Shown one piece after another: positions 8,498 to 17,709 of a stretch of DNA of 64,000 nt (position 1 is the first letter of the stretch; every line of letters begins with the position of its first letter). Source of the stretch: Brachyspira alvinipulli ATCC 51933 (GTDB lineage: Bacteria > Spirochaetota > Brachyspiria > Brachyspirales > Brachyspiraceae); NCBI RefSeq assembly GCF_000518245.1, contig NZ_KI912408.1:85428-149427 (forward strand), given 5' to 3'. Under the pieces are notes generated by a model. That model was not told the origin of the DNA. It did not search any database and saw only the letters and a list, made by a program, of their open reading frames with translations. The position numbers were made by a program, and so were the translations under genes.

Positions 8498-9936
8498 AAA
8501 GGATTTTGCTAAACACTATTATTTCAGTATTATTTATAATATCATTAGAGTCATGTAAAGTTGCAGATTCTATAGATGAGTATCAAAAGTTAAAAACTAT
8601 AGAAAAAACAGAAGATTACGGTTCTTTAAGTGATTTTTTAAAAAATTTACCTAAAACAGAAGAAGAAAATGCTCAATCTCCATATAACGAATTAACAGCA
8701 TTTATTACAGGAAGAAATCAAATATTATCTTCAAACTATAAAGAAGGTTTTGAGACATTAGCAAGATTTTTATTTACTTATCCTTCAAGCTATTATGAAA
8801 GTGAAGCTTCATATTTATTGGGTCAGGCATTAATATATATGGTTGAAAACGATCCTCTTTATATAGAAAGATTTTATACCCAATTAATATCAGAAGGTAT
8901 AGTTGAAGGTGAAGAAAATAATGATGATGCTGTTACAAATGTAAACACTTCTTTAACAAATATATATCGTCAGCTTGGAATTATAGTAAAAGATGGAAAA
9001 TATTCTTTTAATGGATATACATTTGACAGAATACTTCAGGATGAAGAGAGTGCTTTTCCACTTAAAGATTTTGCATATTACTTTAGTATAAGACATAGAT
9101 TCAGCAATATAGAAACAGCAAATGATAAGTATAAATTTATAACAAATGTAAGTTATTTAAAAAGATTTTCAGACAGATACAGAACAAGCATACTTCAAGA
9201 AAATATATTGAATAATAAATCATATTTTCCAGATACTTGGCAATTTGACTTAACAGCAGAAGAAAAGAAAAACTATGATGAAATAATAAAAATTGTTAGA
9301 ACTAGAATAGATGATATAAAAGCTAAATATGATGAACCTAATTATGTTATAGGTAATGGAGTTATTATAAGAGATAGGATACCTGCACTCATTAGCGGAG
9401 AAAAAGAACTTTATAGATTATATAATTATGATTTTGTAAGCATATTAAATAGAACAAATGTATATAATCCAAAAACTAGAGAAAGCGAAGATTGGGCATT
9501 AGTAAGATATGATACATATTATGGTCCTATAGTTGGATGGAGCTATGCAAGATATATGACTAATGATGTAAAAGACATAGAAGATATATTTGAAAATTAT
9601 AGATCAGCTATGAATTGTTATAAGAATTATGATTATTTGAAAGCATCTGATTTCTTTTCTTATGTATTAAATAATGCTCAAACTAACTATTTTACAGATA
9701 AATCCGTATATTTCTTGTGGAAAGTAAATAATAAAATAGGAGAATTAGTTAGTTCTAAAAGCAATCCATATTATAATTACGTTTTAGACTATCCTAAATA
9801 TTTCTATTACAATACAAATAATAATGTACTTCAAAGTTCAACTTTACTATATAACTATTTAGTAAAAATATTACCAACTAATCCTTACAGATTTGTTATA
9901 AGTGGAGATAGTGAAGCAGAATATAGTGTAGATTAA
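8494..9936 (+). CDS. Predicted lipoprotein with SH3-like segment, coupled to ptsI
   Basis: 480 residues. A hydrophobic N-terminus ends in SLESC, a relaxed spirochaetal lipobox, so it is probably a membrane-anchored lipoprotein. Residues about 55-140 look helical and TPR-like, with length and spacing suited to tandem helices. Around residues 300-360 the stretch NVYNPKTRESEDWALVRYD followed by GPIVGWSYARYM resembles a bacterial SH3 domain. I do not recognise a named family. The start codon overlaps the ptsI stop by four bases, so the two are co-transcribed. A functional link to sugar transport is possible but unproven. A strong hairpin terminator follows. Confidence 0.7.
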   Translation: MKRILLNTIISVLFIISLESCKVADSIDEYQKLKTIEKTEDYGSLSDFLKNLPKTEEENAQSPYNELTAFITGRNQILSSNYKEGFETLARFLFTYPSSYYESEASYLLGQALIYMVENDPLYIERFYTQLISEGIVEGEENNDDAVTNVNTSLTNIYRQLGIIVKDGKYSFNGYTFDRILQDEESAFPLKDFAYYFSIRHRFSNIETANDKYKFITNVSYLKRFSDRYRTSILQENILNNKSYFPDTWQFDLTAEEKKNYDEIIKIVRTRIDDIKAKYDEPNYVIGNGVIIRDRIPALISGEKELYRLYNYDFVSILNRTNVYNPKTRESEDWALVRYDTYYGPIVGWSYARYMTNDVKDIEDIFENYRSAMNCYKNYDYLKASDFFSYVLNNAQTNYFTDKSVYFLWKVNNKIGELVSSKSNPYYNYVLDYPKYFYYNTNNNVLQSSTLLYNYLVKILPTNPYRFVISGDSEAEYSVD

Positions 9937-9957
9937 TAAAAAATAAGTAAATCTTAA

Positions 9958-9990
9958 AAATAGGCTGTCAGTAAAATTGACAGCCTATTT
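9958..9990. terminator. Bidirectional terminator between the lipoprotein gene and pta
   Basis: A perfect 13-bp stem, AAATAGGCTGTCA (9958-9970) with TGACAGCCTATTT (9978-9990), and a 7-base loop. T-rich sequence follows on both strands. It lies between two convergent genes and can serve both. Confidence 0.9.
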
Positions 9991-10009
9991 TATTTTTAAT
10001 AAAAATAGA

Positions 10010-11017
10010 TTATGAAGCTTGTAATGAAGTTAAAACAGCCAAATCAGCAATATCCTGAGCAGAACATCCTCTTGAAAGGTCATTAGCAGGTTTAGCTATA
10101 CCTTGAAGCATAGGACCTATTGCAGTACATTTTCCAACCCTCTGAGCTATTTTATATCCTATATTTCCAGCATTCAATTCTGGGAATATAAGTACATTAG
10201 CATTTCCTTTAATAGGAGAACCAGGAGCTTTTTGTGCACCAACTTTTTCTACTATGGCAGCATCAAATTGCATTTCACCATCATAATCGAAATTAACATT
10301 ACGAGAATCTAATATTTTTTTAGCTTCTATAACTTTATCAACGCTTTCATGCTTAGCAGAACCTTTAGTAGAGAAAGAAAGTAAAGCAACTTTAGGTTCA
10401 ATTCCTGTCATAATTTTATAAGACTCAGCAGTAGACTCAGCAATATCTGCTAATTGTTCAGCAGTAGGATCTGGTATAACAGCACAATCAGCAAAACAAG
10501 CTATTCCATTGCTAAATAAAGATTTATCAGGACTTTCTACAAAGAAAGTAGAAGATAATGTTTTAATACCTTTTTTAAGCCCGATTAAAAATAAAGCAGC
10601 TCTAAGCATTTCACCTGTTGCATATACAGCTCCTCCAACCATACCATCAGCATCATTAGCAGCAAGCATAGCAGCACCTGTGTAAACAGAGTTATTAATT
10701 ATTAAATCTTTAGCCTGATCCTTAGTCATACCTTTTTTCTCTCTAGCCTTAAAAAGCATATCAATATAACCTTCTGTTCTAGCATCCTTGTTAGGATCAA
10801 AAATTTTTGCAAAATTTCCATCTAATTCTAATGCATTCTCTTTTGCCAAAGCCTCTATTTTTGCTGTATCTCCTACTAATACAACTCCTTTAACTAATTG
10901 ATCTTTTTTTAGTATAACAGCGGCCTTAACATGTCTTTCATCATATCCTTCGGCTAAAACTATAGTCTTAGGATTAGATTTAACTTTTTCTTTTAAATTG
11001 TCCATAAATGAAGCCAT
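10010..11017 (-). CDS. pta: Phosphate acetyltransferase
   Basis: A 335-residue cytosolic enzyme interconverting acetyl-CoA and acetyl phosphate, the step before acetate kinase in acetate fermentation. Family marks include VLAEGYDERHVKAA near the N-terminus, the central GMVGGAVYATGEMLRAAL, FADCAVIPDPTAEQLADIA, LSFSTKGSAKHE, and the C-terminal VLIFPELNAGNIGYKIAQR. The length matches the short PtaI class (about 330), with no N-terminal P-loop regulatory domain. No ackA is in the window. It lies downstream of arcA on the same strand but is separated by a terminator, so it is probably its own unit. Confidence 0.93.
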   Translation of the reverse strand: MASFMDNLKEKVKSNPKTIVLAEGYDERHVKAAVILKKDQLVKGVVLVGDTAKIEALAKENALELDGNFAKIFDPNKDARTEGYIDMLFKAREKKGMTKDQAKDLIINNSVYTGAAMLAANDADGMVGGAVYATGEMLRAALFLIGLKKGIKTLSSTFFVESPDKSLFSNGIACFADCAVIPDPTAEQLADIAESTAESYKIMTGIEPKVALLSFSTKGSAKHESVDKVIEAKKILDSRNVNFDYDGEMQFDAAIVEKVGAQKAPGSPIKGNANVLIFPELNAGNIGYKIAQRVGKCTAIGPMLQGIAKPANDLSRGCSAQDIADLAVLTSLQAS

Positions 11018-11126
11018 AATAAAAACCTCTTTAAAATAAAATTACGCTTCTATTTTAATACATAAACAATAATTTTGCAAACATATACCCATTATATGTA
11101 ATTTTAATAAAATAAATTTTTTATAT

Positions 11127-11160
11127 AAAAAAAGCACCCACTGTTAAAAACAGCAGGTGC
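11127..11160 (-). terminator. arcA terminator
   Basis: A hairpin of GCACC and CTGTT arms against AACAG and GGTGC (11134-11160), with a small CA/CA internal loop. It is followed on the minus strand by seven T (11133-11127). It lies 17 bases past the arcA stop and closes the arginine operon. Confidence 0.85.
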
Positions 11161-11176
11161 TAATATATTTATGAAA

Positions 11177-12397
11177 TTATAGATCTTCTCTATTAAAAGG
11201 CATAGACATACATCTAGGACCGCCGCGACCTCTAGATAATTCAGCAGAAGGCATTATATGAGCTTTTATTCCAGCATCTTGTAAAATTTTGTTAGTTACA
11301 GTATTTCTAGAATAAACAATAACCTCACCAGGAGCGATAGCCAAAGTATTAGAACCATCATTCCATTGTTCTCTAGCAGCAGCAATCAAATCATTACCTC
11401 CGCATTTAAGAAGAGTAACTTTATCTAAGTTCAAGTATTTAGCTAAAGTTTTATCTACATCCATAGTTTCTTCTTTAATAGCAATACCACCATTTCCATC
11501 TCTAGTAATAGCGTAAGTAGTTAAAGGTCCTTCGATTTCAGGATGCATTACAAACTTATCTCTGTCAATCATAGTAAATACAGTATCAAGATGCATGAAT
11601 GCACGTTTTTTAGGAATATTAAATGCCAATACTGTTTTGAAAGAAGTGTTAGCATTAAATAAGTTTATAGCAAGTTTTTGAACAGATTCAGCATCAGTAC
11701 GTTCAGAAATACCAATAGCAAGAAGCTCTTTAGAAAGTATTAATTCGTCACCGCCCTCTATAGATGTAGTATCATTTCTCTTATACCACATAGGAACTTC
11801 TTTTCCTTTAAATCTAGGGTTGTGTTCAAATGTGTACTTACCAAATAAAGTTTCTCTGTTACGAGTTACTGTACGCATATGATTTAAAGATACACCATTA
11901 CCTATAATAGCGAATGGGTCTCTAGTAAAGTACAAATTAGGCATAGGATCAACAGCAAAAGGATAATCTGGGTCAAATACGTCAAAAAAACTACCTCTAT
12001 ATCCGCTAATTTCCTCTTTTCTTACACCTGCCATCATTTTCAATACGAGCTGTTTATTATCTTTGATATCGGAATAAAACTTTAATAATAAGTCTTTCTT
12101 TTTACCATAAGCATTCAAATCATCAACAAAGTCCATAATAAACTGATCTCTTACCTTAGGGTCAGATATACTTTCAGCAGCTAAATCTTCCAAATATAAT
12201 ACTTCTACTCCATTATCTCTTAAGATTTTAGCAAAAGCATCATGTTCTTCAACAGCTACATCATAATAAGGTATATCATCAAATAATAATCTTTCAAGTA
12301 TATCAGGAACTAGATTTTCTAATTCGAGATATGGTCTGTGCAATAACACAGTTTTTAATTTTCCAATTTCAGAATAAACATTTAAACCGTTGTCCAT
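11177..12397 (-). CDS. arcA: Arginine deiminase
   Basis: A 406-residue enzyme of the guanidino-modifying superfamily that hydrolyses arginine to citrulline and ammonia, the first step of the ATP-yielding deiminase pathway. Typical motifs are present: [18 protein letters not shown], the ENxxEGGDE-like [20 protein letters not shown] with the catalytic His, and the C-terminal [14 protein letters not shown] with nucleophilic Cys about residue 396. The length is standard. It is the last gene of the operon, after the SSS symporter, with a 43-base gap holding an AAGGAG-type site, and a terminator follows. Confidence 0.96.
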   Translation of the reverse strand: MDNGLNVYSEIGKLKTVLLHRPYLELENLVPDILERLLFDDIPYYDVAVEEHDAFAKILRDNGVEVLYLEDLAAESISDPKVRDQFIMDFVDDLNAYGKKKDLLLKFYSDIKDNKQLVLKMMAGVRKEEISGYRGSFFDVFDPDYPFAVDPMPNLYFTRDPFAIIGNGVSLNHMRTVTRNRETLFGKYTFEHNPRFKGKEVPMWYKRNDTTSIEGGDELILSKELLAIGISERTDAESVQKLAINLFNANTSFKTVLAFNIPKKRAFMHLDTVFTMIDRDKFVMHPEIEGPLTTYAITRDGNGGIAIKEETMDVDKTLAKYLNLDKVTLLKCGGNDLIAAAREQWNDGSNTLAIAPGEVIVYSRNTVTNKILQDAGIKAHIMPSAELSRGRGGPRCMSMPFNREDL

Positions 12398-12440
12398 AAA
12401 AATTCTCCTTTTATCATATCACCTATTATTATTGTTTTTA

Positions 12441-13907
12441 TTAAGCTTTTTTAGCTTGAAGATCTTCATCTGGGAATCTTTTCATTCCATTTCCAACAAA
12501 TCCTACTATTAAATAAACTATAGAGCCTAATAAACCAGCAAGTATAGGAGCTTCAACCCAACCAACATTTAATTTTAATATAAATATTGTACTAGTTATT
12601 AAACCAACAAGCATAGAAATTAAAGCAGCAGTTATATTAGCTTTAACAATAGGTCTCATCATAATAGGACCAACAAACATAGCTATCAAACCACCTGTAC
12701 CTATATAAGCTATTTGGTTAAGCATACCTTGAGGAGCAAGATATGTTAAAATTACACCCCATACACCTGTAAATATAACACCGAATCTATTGATTAGTGG
12801 ACTACTTTTCTCAGGGTTTCCAGAAATAGAAACTACTAAGTCGTGAGAAAGAGCAGAAGCCAAAGCCTGTAATACAGAACTTATAGTAGATAACATTGCA
12901 AACAATATGAACAATATTATAAGTCCTCCAATTGCAGGTGGCAAATAAGTAGTTAAGAATACTGGCATAGCACTGTCTGGATTAGCCAAACCAGGTTGTT
13001 TATAGAACATATAAAGACCTGTTATAGGAATAAGACTTAATATAATTCCTATAGGAGCCATTATAAGAGCCATTAATGGTATATTAACATTATCTTTAAA
13101 AGATAAGAATCTTACTGACATATAAGGTAATGTAGTTGTAAATAAGAATGCATAAATAAATACCAAGAATACACTATATTTAGCCTCACCATAAGGAATT
13201 GAACTTTCTGGGTTAGTAAATTCAGGTTTCATTTCACCTACTTTTTGTATAAGTTCCAATAAAGGTATATCTTTAACTATAGTAAAGTATACTATCAAAG
13301 AAGCTATAACCATACCCATACACATTATAGTATCAGTAACAGCAACTGCAAGCAAACCGCCTTGTACTGTAAATATAATGATAACTATCATCAATATAAT
13401 AGAAGCTGTATGTTCAGGAATACCAAGCCATTGAGAAGCAACCAAACCAACAGCTCTAATCTGTCCTATTATATATACAGATAAGAATACAAAAGTAGCT
13501 AATCCACCTAATCCATGTACAATTCTTTTCTGTCCGCTTGGACCTCTATGTGTTGAAGAGATGTATTCAGGAACAGTAAAACCACCGCTTTCCTCTGCTC
13601 TTCTTTTCATAAATCCAGCAAAAAATAATGTACCAAAAGTTATAGCAGGAGCAAAGAAGAAATTAGCAAATACTTCTATAGCACCATAAGCATAAGCAGT
13701 ACCAGGAGAACCAATAAAACCCCAGCCACTGTAACCTGTAGCCATTAAAGTACCAGCACCTACAAATGCACCTATAGATTTAGCTCCTAATAAGAAACCT
13801 TCAGATGAACCACCAGCATCACCTTTTTTAATTTTCATTTGAGACCAAAAACCAACTCCTATAAGAGCTAAAGAAGATAGTATAAAGATAATCCAGTTAG
13901 CAATCAT
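12441..13907 (-). CDS. Sodium:solute symporter (SSS family), probably for arginine-pathway substrate or product
   Basis: 488 residues with about 12-13 hydrophobic segments. The SSS pattern is clear: FLLGAKSIGAFVGAGTLMATGYSGWGFIGSPGTAYAYG near residues 38-75, GGFTVPEYISSTHRG, and the TM8-region segment MLSTISSVLQALASALSHDL. The family couples uptake to sodium. The substrate is unknown; location between the amidinotransferase and arcA suggests arginine, a guanidino compound, ornithine or citrulline. Its ATG overlaps by one base the stop (TAATG) of a 38-codon gene, so it is translationally coupled to that micro-protein. The family is certain, the substrate is inferred. Confidence 0.88.
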   Translation of the reverse strand: MIANWIIFILSSLALIGVGFWSQMKIKKGDAGGSSEGFLLGAKSIGAFVGAGTLMATGYSGWGFIGSPGTAYAYGAIEVFANFFFAPAITFGTLFFAGFMKRRAEESGGFTVPEYISSTHRGPSGQKRIVHGLGGLATFVFLSVYIIGQIRAVGLVASQWLGIPEHTASIILMIVIIIFTVQGGLLAVAVTDTIMCMGMVIASLIVYFTIVKDIPLLELIQKVGEMKPEFTNPESSIPYGEAKYSVFLVFIYAFLFTTTLPYMSVRFLSFKDNVNIPLMALIMAPIGIILSLIPITGLYMFYKQPGLANPDSAMPVFLTTYLPPAIGGLIILFILFAMLSTISSVLQALASALSHDLVVSISGNPEKSSPLINRFGVIFTGVWGVILTYLAPQGMLNQIAYIGTGGLIAMFVGPIMMRPIVKANITAALISMLVGLITSTIFILKLNVGWVEAPILAGLLGSIVYLIVGFVGNGMKRFPDEDLQAKKA

Positions 13908-14023
13908 TATTTATTACCTCCCTTATTCTTATTCATTGCCCTCAAAACACAAGCTATTATAGGTACAATAACCAATACAACGCACCCATAAATAAAATAA
14001 TCCATTAACCAAGAACCAGTCAT
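13907..14023 (-). CDS. 38-residue single-span membrane protein, likely symporter accessory subunit
   Basis: A small frame reading MTGSWLMDYFIYGCVVLVIV and continuing through PIIACVLRAMNKNKGGNK, then stop. It has one hydrophobic span (about residues 9-27) and a basic tail. AAGGAG lies at 14038-14033, ten bases before the ATG. The stop shares a base with the symporter ATG, and the GGGAGG encoded near its end can act as the symporter ribosome site. Small accessory proteins of this size and topology are known immediately upstream of SSS symporters in other bacteria, so a subunit or stability role is plausible. It is easily missed because of its length. Confidence 0.75.
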   Translation of the reverse strand: MTGSWLMDYFIYGCVVLVIVPIIACVLRAMNKNKGGNK

Positions 14024-14046
14024 ATTTCACACTCCTTGAAAAACAA

Positions 14047-14066
14047 CGGGAGGCTTTAACCTCCCG
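14047..14066 (-). terminator. Hairpin between the amidinotransferase and the symporter genes
   Basis: CGGGAGG (14047-14053) pairs with CCTCCCG (14060-14066) around a 6-base loop. On the minus strand it is followed by TTGTTTTTC. It sits in the 63-base space between two operon genes, so it is more likely an attenuator or mRNA-processing stem that sets expression of the two halves than a full stop. Confidence 0.6.
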
Positions 14067-14086
14067 CTAAAAAATTTTAATTTATT

Positions 14087-15241
14087 TTACCATTTTTTAA
14101 CTTCCCATTTTTTGTAAGTAACAAGAGTAGGATCATCAACTTGTTTAGGGAAGTAATCCTGACATGTTCCTTCACGATAAACGTCAGCAGTAGCACAGTG
14201 TAAACCGCCTCCGAATGGGTAAGCATCACGGAATGGAACAGGAATAACATTCATTCCTAATTTATCCATTTGCTCTAATTGATTAGTTTCGCTAGCTTCT
14301 ACTAATACTGTTTTGTGGTCTAATACAAGACAGTTCATAGACAACCAAACACTAGAATAACAAAGTGGTGGTGGATCTTTGTGAGCAGGCATTGCAGCTT
14401 CAACGATTTCCCAACCATTAGCTTCAAAGATTTTTCTTTGTTCTTGAGGAAGTTTTCTAGTAGGGTTATTAATTATCAAACCAGGTCTCAATGGTACAAA
14501 TGTAGCATCGATGTGGATTGGATAAGGGTCACCAGGGAAGTTTACAGCGTGTACTCTAAAGTCTGGATATTGTCTTCTTAACCATTCCATAGCTTTTCTA
14601 TTAGTAGTTAAACCATGTTGACAGAACAAGTCTTTACCAATTCTCATAACGTCAGCAGCATCGAAAAGTATTTCATGCTCAGTTGTTACCATGTGTAATT
14701 TTGCTGTTCTTTCTAATAAGATTTCTTCTGTTACATGTCCATCAAAATAATGCATATCATAGCTAGCATCGCCAAGTTCTGGACGAGGAGCTGATATCCA
14801 TCTGAATTCTGGGTCATCATCAAAATATTTTCTTAATACTGGAGAATAAGCCAAATATTCAAAGAACCTAGACCTGAAAGACATAGGAGCACAAATGATA
14901 TCGCTACCTATTGTAAGAAGTACGTCTCTAGGAGGCATACATCCAAACATACTTCCTGTCATAAAGTGAGGTGTTACTACTGCCTGATTCCATTGAATAG
15001 GAGTAGGTCTGTCTACTTTTACGCCATGTTTTTCCAAGATTTTGCAAAGGTTATCTAATTGAGCATTAGCCTTTTCTACTGTATCCAATGGTCTTGGACC
15101 TGTCATACCACGCATTGGACTGTCAAGAGGTACTTTAGCTTTTGAAGCAGGTTCAGAAGGTGCAATACAACAATTGTCTGCTCTACCTACTATAACGTGT
15201 TTCAAAGGATCAAAATCATTCCATGAATTAACTATTTTCAT
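14087..15241 (-). CDS. Arginine amidinotransferase (AGAT / StrB1-type)
   Basis: 384 residues, strongly like glycine amidinotransferase, which moves the amidino group of arginine to an amine and releases ornithine. The superfamily triad is complete: Asp194 in FDAADVMRIG, His243 in PIHIDATFVPL, and Cys349 in GGGLHCATADVYREG. The Asp-His spacing is the same as I recall for human AGAT (49 residues). NFPGDPYP and SSVWLSMNCLVLD are also AGAT-like. It is not a second deiminase by motif. AAAGGAG precedes the ATG. It sits between arcC and the symporter in the arginine operon. The acceptor (glycine, lysine, another amine) is unknown; ornithine is the shared product with ArcB. Confidence 0.85.
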   Translation of the reverse strand: MKIVNSWNDFDPLKHVIVGRADNCCIAPSEPASKAKVPLDSPMRGMTGPRPLDTVEKANAQLDNLCKILEKHGVKVDRPTPIQWNQAVVTPHFMTGSMFGCMPPRDVLLTIGSDIICAPMSFRSRFFEYLAYSPVLRKYFDDDPEFRWISAPRPELGDASYDMHYFDGHVTEEILLERTAKLHMVTTEHEILFDAADVMRIGKDLFCQHGLTTNRKAMEWLRRQYPDFRVHAVNFPGDPYPIHIDATFVPLRPGLIINNPTRKLPQEQRKIFEANGWEIVEAAMPAHKDPPPLCYSSVWLSMNCLVLDHKTVLVEASETNQLEQMDKLGMNVIPVPFRDAYPFGGGLHCATADVYREGTCQDYFPKQVDDPTLVTYKKWEVKKW

Positions 15242-15338
15242 ATGGATCTCCTTTTATTTTTTTATATAAATAATTGATTATACAACTATTTACTTCTTAA
15301 TTAAATTTTACTAGAATATTAAATCTAGTTTTACAAAA

Positions 15339-16271
15339 TTATTTTATAACTATTGTTCCTGTTTTTCCTGCTATACCATCTGCAGCTTTTTCTAAAGAAG
15401 TAATTAAAGCTTTACGTCCTGCTTTAGATTCTGCAAACATCATAGCTGCTTTTACTTTAGGAAGCATAGAACCAGGGGCAAAATGTCCCTCATCTATATA
15501 TTTTTTAGATTCTTCTATAGTCATTTTTGATAACCATTCTTCATTAGGTTTACCAAAATTTATAGCTACTTTTTCTACTGCTGTTAATATGATTAAATAA
15601 TCAGCATCTAATATTTCAGCTATTTTAGCAGATGCAAAATCTTTATCTATAACAGCTGGAACACCAACTAATTTATCACCATCAACATAAACAGGTATAC
15701 CGCCGCCGCCTACAGTTATAACAACTGTACCAGCATCCATTAAAGTTTTTACTGTATCTTTTTCTACAACATCAACTGGTAAAGGTGAGGCAACTACTCT
15801 TCTATATCCTCTTCCAGCATCTTCTTTGAATACATCACCTGTTTCTTTTGCCTGTTTTTCTGCTTCTTCTTTTGAATAAAATGAGCCGATTGGCTTGGTA
15901 GGGTTTTGGAAAGCTTTGTCGTTTTTATCAACAACAACTTGTGTGATAACTGTAGCCACATTCTTATTAACTTTCCTACGCCTCAATTCTTCACTTATAG
16001 CATTTTGAAGATGGTATCCTATATAACCTTGACTCATAGCTCCACATTCTGGAAAAGGCATATTTGGTATATTAGAAGCTGCTTTAGAAGCAGTATCAAA
16101 TGCTAAATTAATCATTCCTACTTGAGGACCATTACCATGTGCTATAACTACAGTATGTCCCTCTTGTATTAAATCAACTATAGGCTTAGCTGTATGTATA
16201 ACTGCTTCAAGCTGTTCTTTTGGATTATTACCTAAAGCGTTACCGCCTAATGCTACTACTATTTTTCCCAT
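15339..16271 (-). CDS. arcC: Carbamate kinase
   Basis: A 310-residue cytosolic kinase that turns carbamoyl phosphate plus ADP into ATP, ammonia and CO2, the energy-conserving last step of the deiminase pathway. It shows the amino-acid-kinase fold with VVALGGNALG at the N-terminus, VIAHGNGPQVGM, ECGAMSQGYIGYHLQ, RRVVASPLP, VITVGGGGIPVY, DKDFASAKIAE and the C-terminal GSMLPKVKAAM. The length is standard. It lies 80 bases after arcB and 97 bases before the amidinotransferase gene, same strand, consistent with one operon. Confidence 0.96.
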   Translation of the reverse strand: MGKIVVALGGNALGNNPKEQLEAVIHTAKPIVDLIQEGHTVVIAHGNGPQVGMINLAFDTASKAASNIPNMPFPECGAMSQGYIGYHLQNAISEELRRRKVNKNVATVITQVVVDKNDKAFQNPTKPIGSFYSKEEAEKQAKETGDVFKEDAGRGYRRVVASPLPVDVVEKDTVKTLMDAGTVVITVGGGGIPVYVDGDKLVGVPAVIDKDFASAKIAEILDADYLIILTAVEKVAINFGKPNEEWLSKMTIEESKKYIDEGHFAPGSMLPKVKAAMMFAESKAGRKALITSLEKAADGIAGKTGTIVIK

Positions 16272-16351
16272 TTCTTATATCTCCATCACTTATTATTTAC
16301 AAGCGATAAACTAACAAATCGCCAGTTTACCGCTAATATATTTTTAATTAA

Positions 16352-17350
16352 TTATAGTTTACCAATAGTTGCTACTATAACTGCTTTAATAGTATGCATT
16401 CTATTTTCTGCTTCGTCAAATACTCTTGAATATTTGCTTCTGAATACTTCGTCTGTTACTTCCATTTCTTTCAAACCAAATTTTTCATGTATTTCTTTAC
16501 CTGTTGTTGTATTTAAATCATGGAAAGATGGTAAACAATGTAAGAAAATAACATTAGGATTTCCTGTTTTCTTAATCATATCCATATTTACTTGATAAGG
16601 TTTTAACAATTTGATGCGTTGTTCAAATTGAGCTTCCTCACCCATAGATACCCATACATCTGTATAAATAACATCTGCACCTTTTACATCTTCTACGCTA
16701 TCGCTGAAATTAATAGAAGCACCTGTTTCTTTTGCTACTTCTTTCATTTCTTTTACTAAATCCTCTGATGGCCATAATTCTTTAGGAGCAATACCCCAGA
16801 ATTCCATACCCATTTTAGCAGCACCAATCATAAGTGAGTTACCCATATTGTTTCTAGCATCACCAACATATACAAATTTAACTTTATTAAATGGTTTTGG
16901 TACATATTCTCTTACTGTTAAGAAGTCAGCAAGAATTTGAGTTGGGTGATAAAGATCTGTTAAACCATTCCATACTGGAACACCAGCATTGTTAGCTAAG
17001 ATTTCTACAGTTTCTTGTTTGAATCCTCTGAACTCTATACCATCATAGAATCTACCTAAAACTTTGGCTGTGTCCTCTATAGATTCTTTCTTGCCCATCT
17101 GGCTATCGCTAGAACCTAAGAATGTAACACAGCCACCTTCATCCATAGTTGCTACTTCGAATGCACACCTTGTCCTAGTTGATGTTTTTTCAAACAAAAG
17201 AACTATATTTTTTCCTTCTAAAAGATTTCCTTTTATTCCTGCTCTTTTTTTAGCTTTTAAATCAGCAGCTAAATTTAATAGATAATCAATCTCATCAGGA
17301 GTAAAATGTTTTAATGTTAAAAAATTTCTTCCTTTCAAATTTACTGGCAT
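16352..17350 (-). CDS. arcB: Ornithine carbamoyltransferase, catabolic role likely
   Basis: 332 residues. The enzyme exchanges citrulline plus phosphate with ornithine plus carbamoyl phosphate. The carbamoyl-phosphate loop STRTR is at residues 57-61, [11 protein letters not shown] and the ornithine-binding DVWVSMGEE follow, and HCLPSFHD carries the catalytic Cys (Ser replaces the common Ala). The anabolic and catabolic enzymes share sequence; the operon with arcC and arcA points to the catabolic direction. AGGGG lies about seven bases before the ATG. It is the promoter-proximal gene of the operon, with a strong promoter about 80 bases upstream. Confidence 0.93.
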   Translation of the reverse strand: MPVNLKGRNFLTLKHFTPDEIDYLLNLAADLKAKKRAGIKGNLLEGKNIVLLFEKTSTRTRCAFEVATMDEGGCVTFLGSSDSQMGKKESIEDTAKVLGRFYDGIEFRGFKQETVEILANNAGVPVWNGLTDLYHPTQILADFLTVREYVPKPFNKVKFVYVGDARNNMGNSLMIGAAKMGMEFWGIAPKELWPSEDLVKEMKEVAKETGASINFSDSVEDVKGADVIYTDVWVSMGEEAQFEQRIKLLKPYQVNMDMIKKTGNPNVIFLHCLPSFHDLNTTTGKEIHEKFGLKEMEVTDEVFRSKYSRVFDEAENRMHTIKAVIVATIGKL

Positions 17351-17431
17351 TGTTCAACCCCTATTTAGTTTATATTTTGTTTAAGAAATAATTACTAAAG
17401 TCACTAACTTATTTAATTATTTATACAGACT

Positions 17432-17459
17432 AGTATATAAACTTTTAATTACTTGTCAA
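17432..17459 (-). promoter_or_regulatory. Promoter of the arginine operon
   Basis: On the minus strand, consensus TTGACA (17459-17454), a 16-base spacer, and TATACT (17437-17432). This predicts a start near 17425 and a leader of about 75 bases to arcB. It is among the best promoter matches in the window. The remaining gap up to 17709 is AT-rich with no gene. Confidence 0.65.
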
Positions 17460-17516
17460 GGAATTATTTAAAAAAAATATACAAATCACACAATTAAATA
17501 AAAAATTTAATGTAAA

Positions 17517-17528
17517 ATGTGAACACAT
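17517..17528. promoter_or_regulatory. Possible operator upstream of the arginine operon promoter
   Basis: ATGTG-AA-CACAT is a perfect inverted repeat with 5-base arms, centred about 63 bases upstream of the -35. It resembles half-site spacing used by CRP/FNR-type or ArgR-type regulators but matches none exactly. In a 359-base gap such a short palindrome may be chance. Confidence 0.25.
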
Positions 17529-17709
17529 AATCTTTAATAGTATTAAAACAAAACAATAATATGCGTGTAATATAAATTTAATAATAACCTATAAATAATA
17601 TTAGATAATAATTGTTATATAAAACAAATACATCAATACAATACCTCAGAATAGTATCATTAATAATAAAACAAAAATATATTAACAATAATCAATAACT
17701 TTTGATTTT

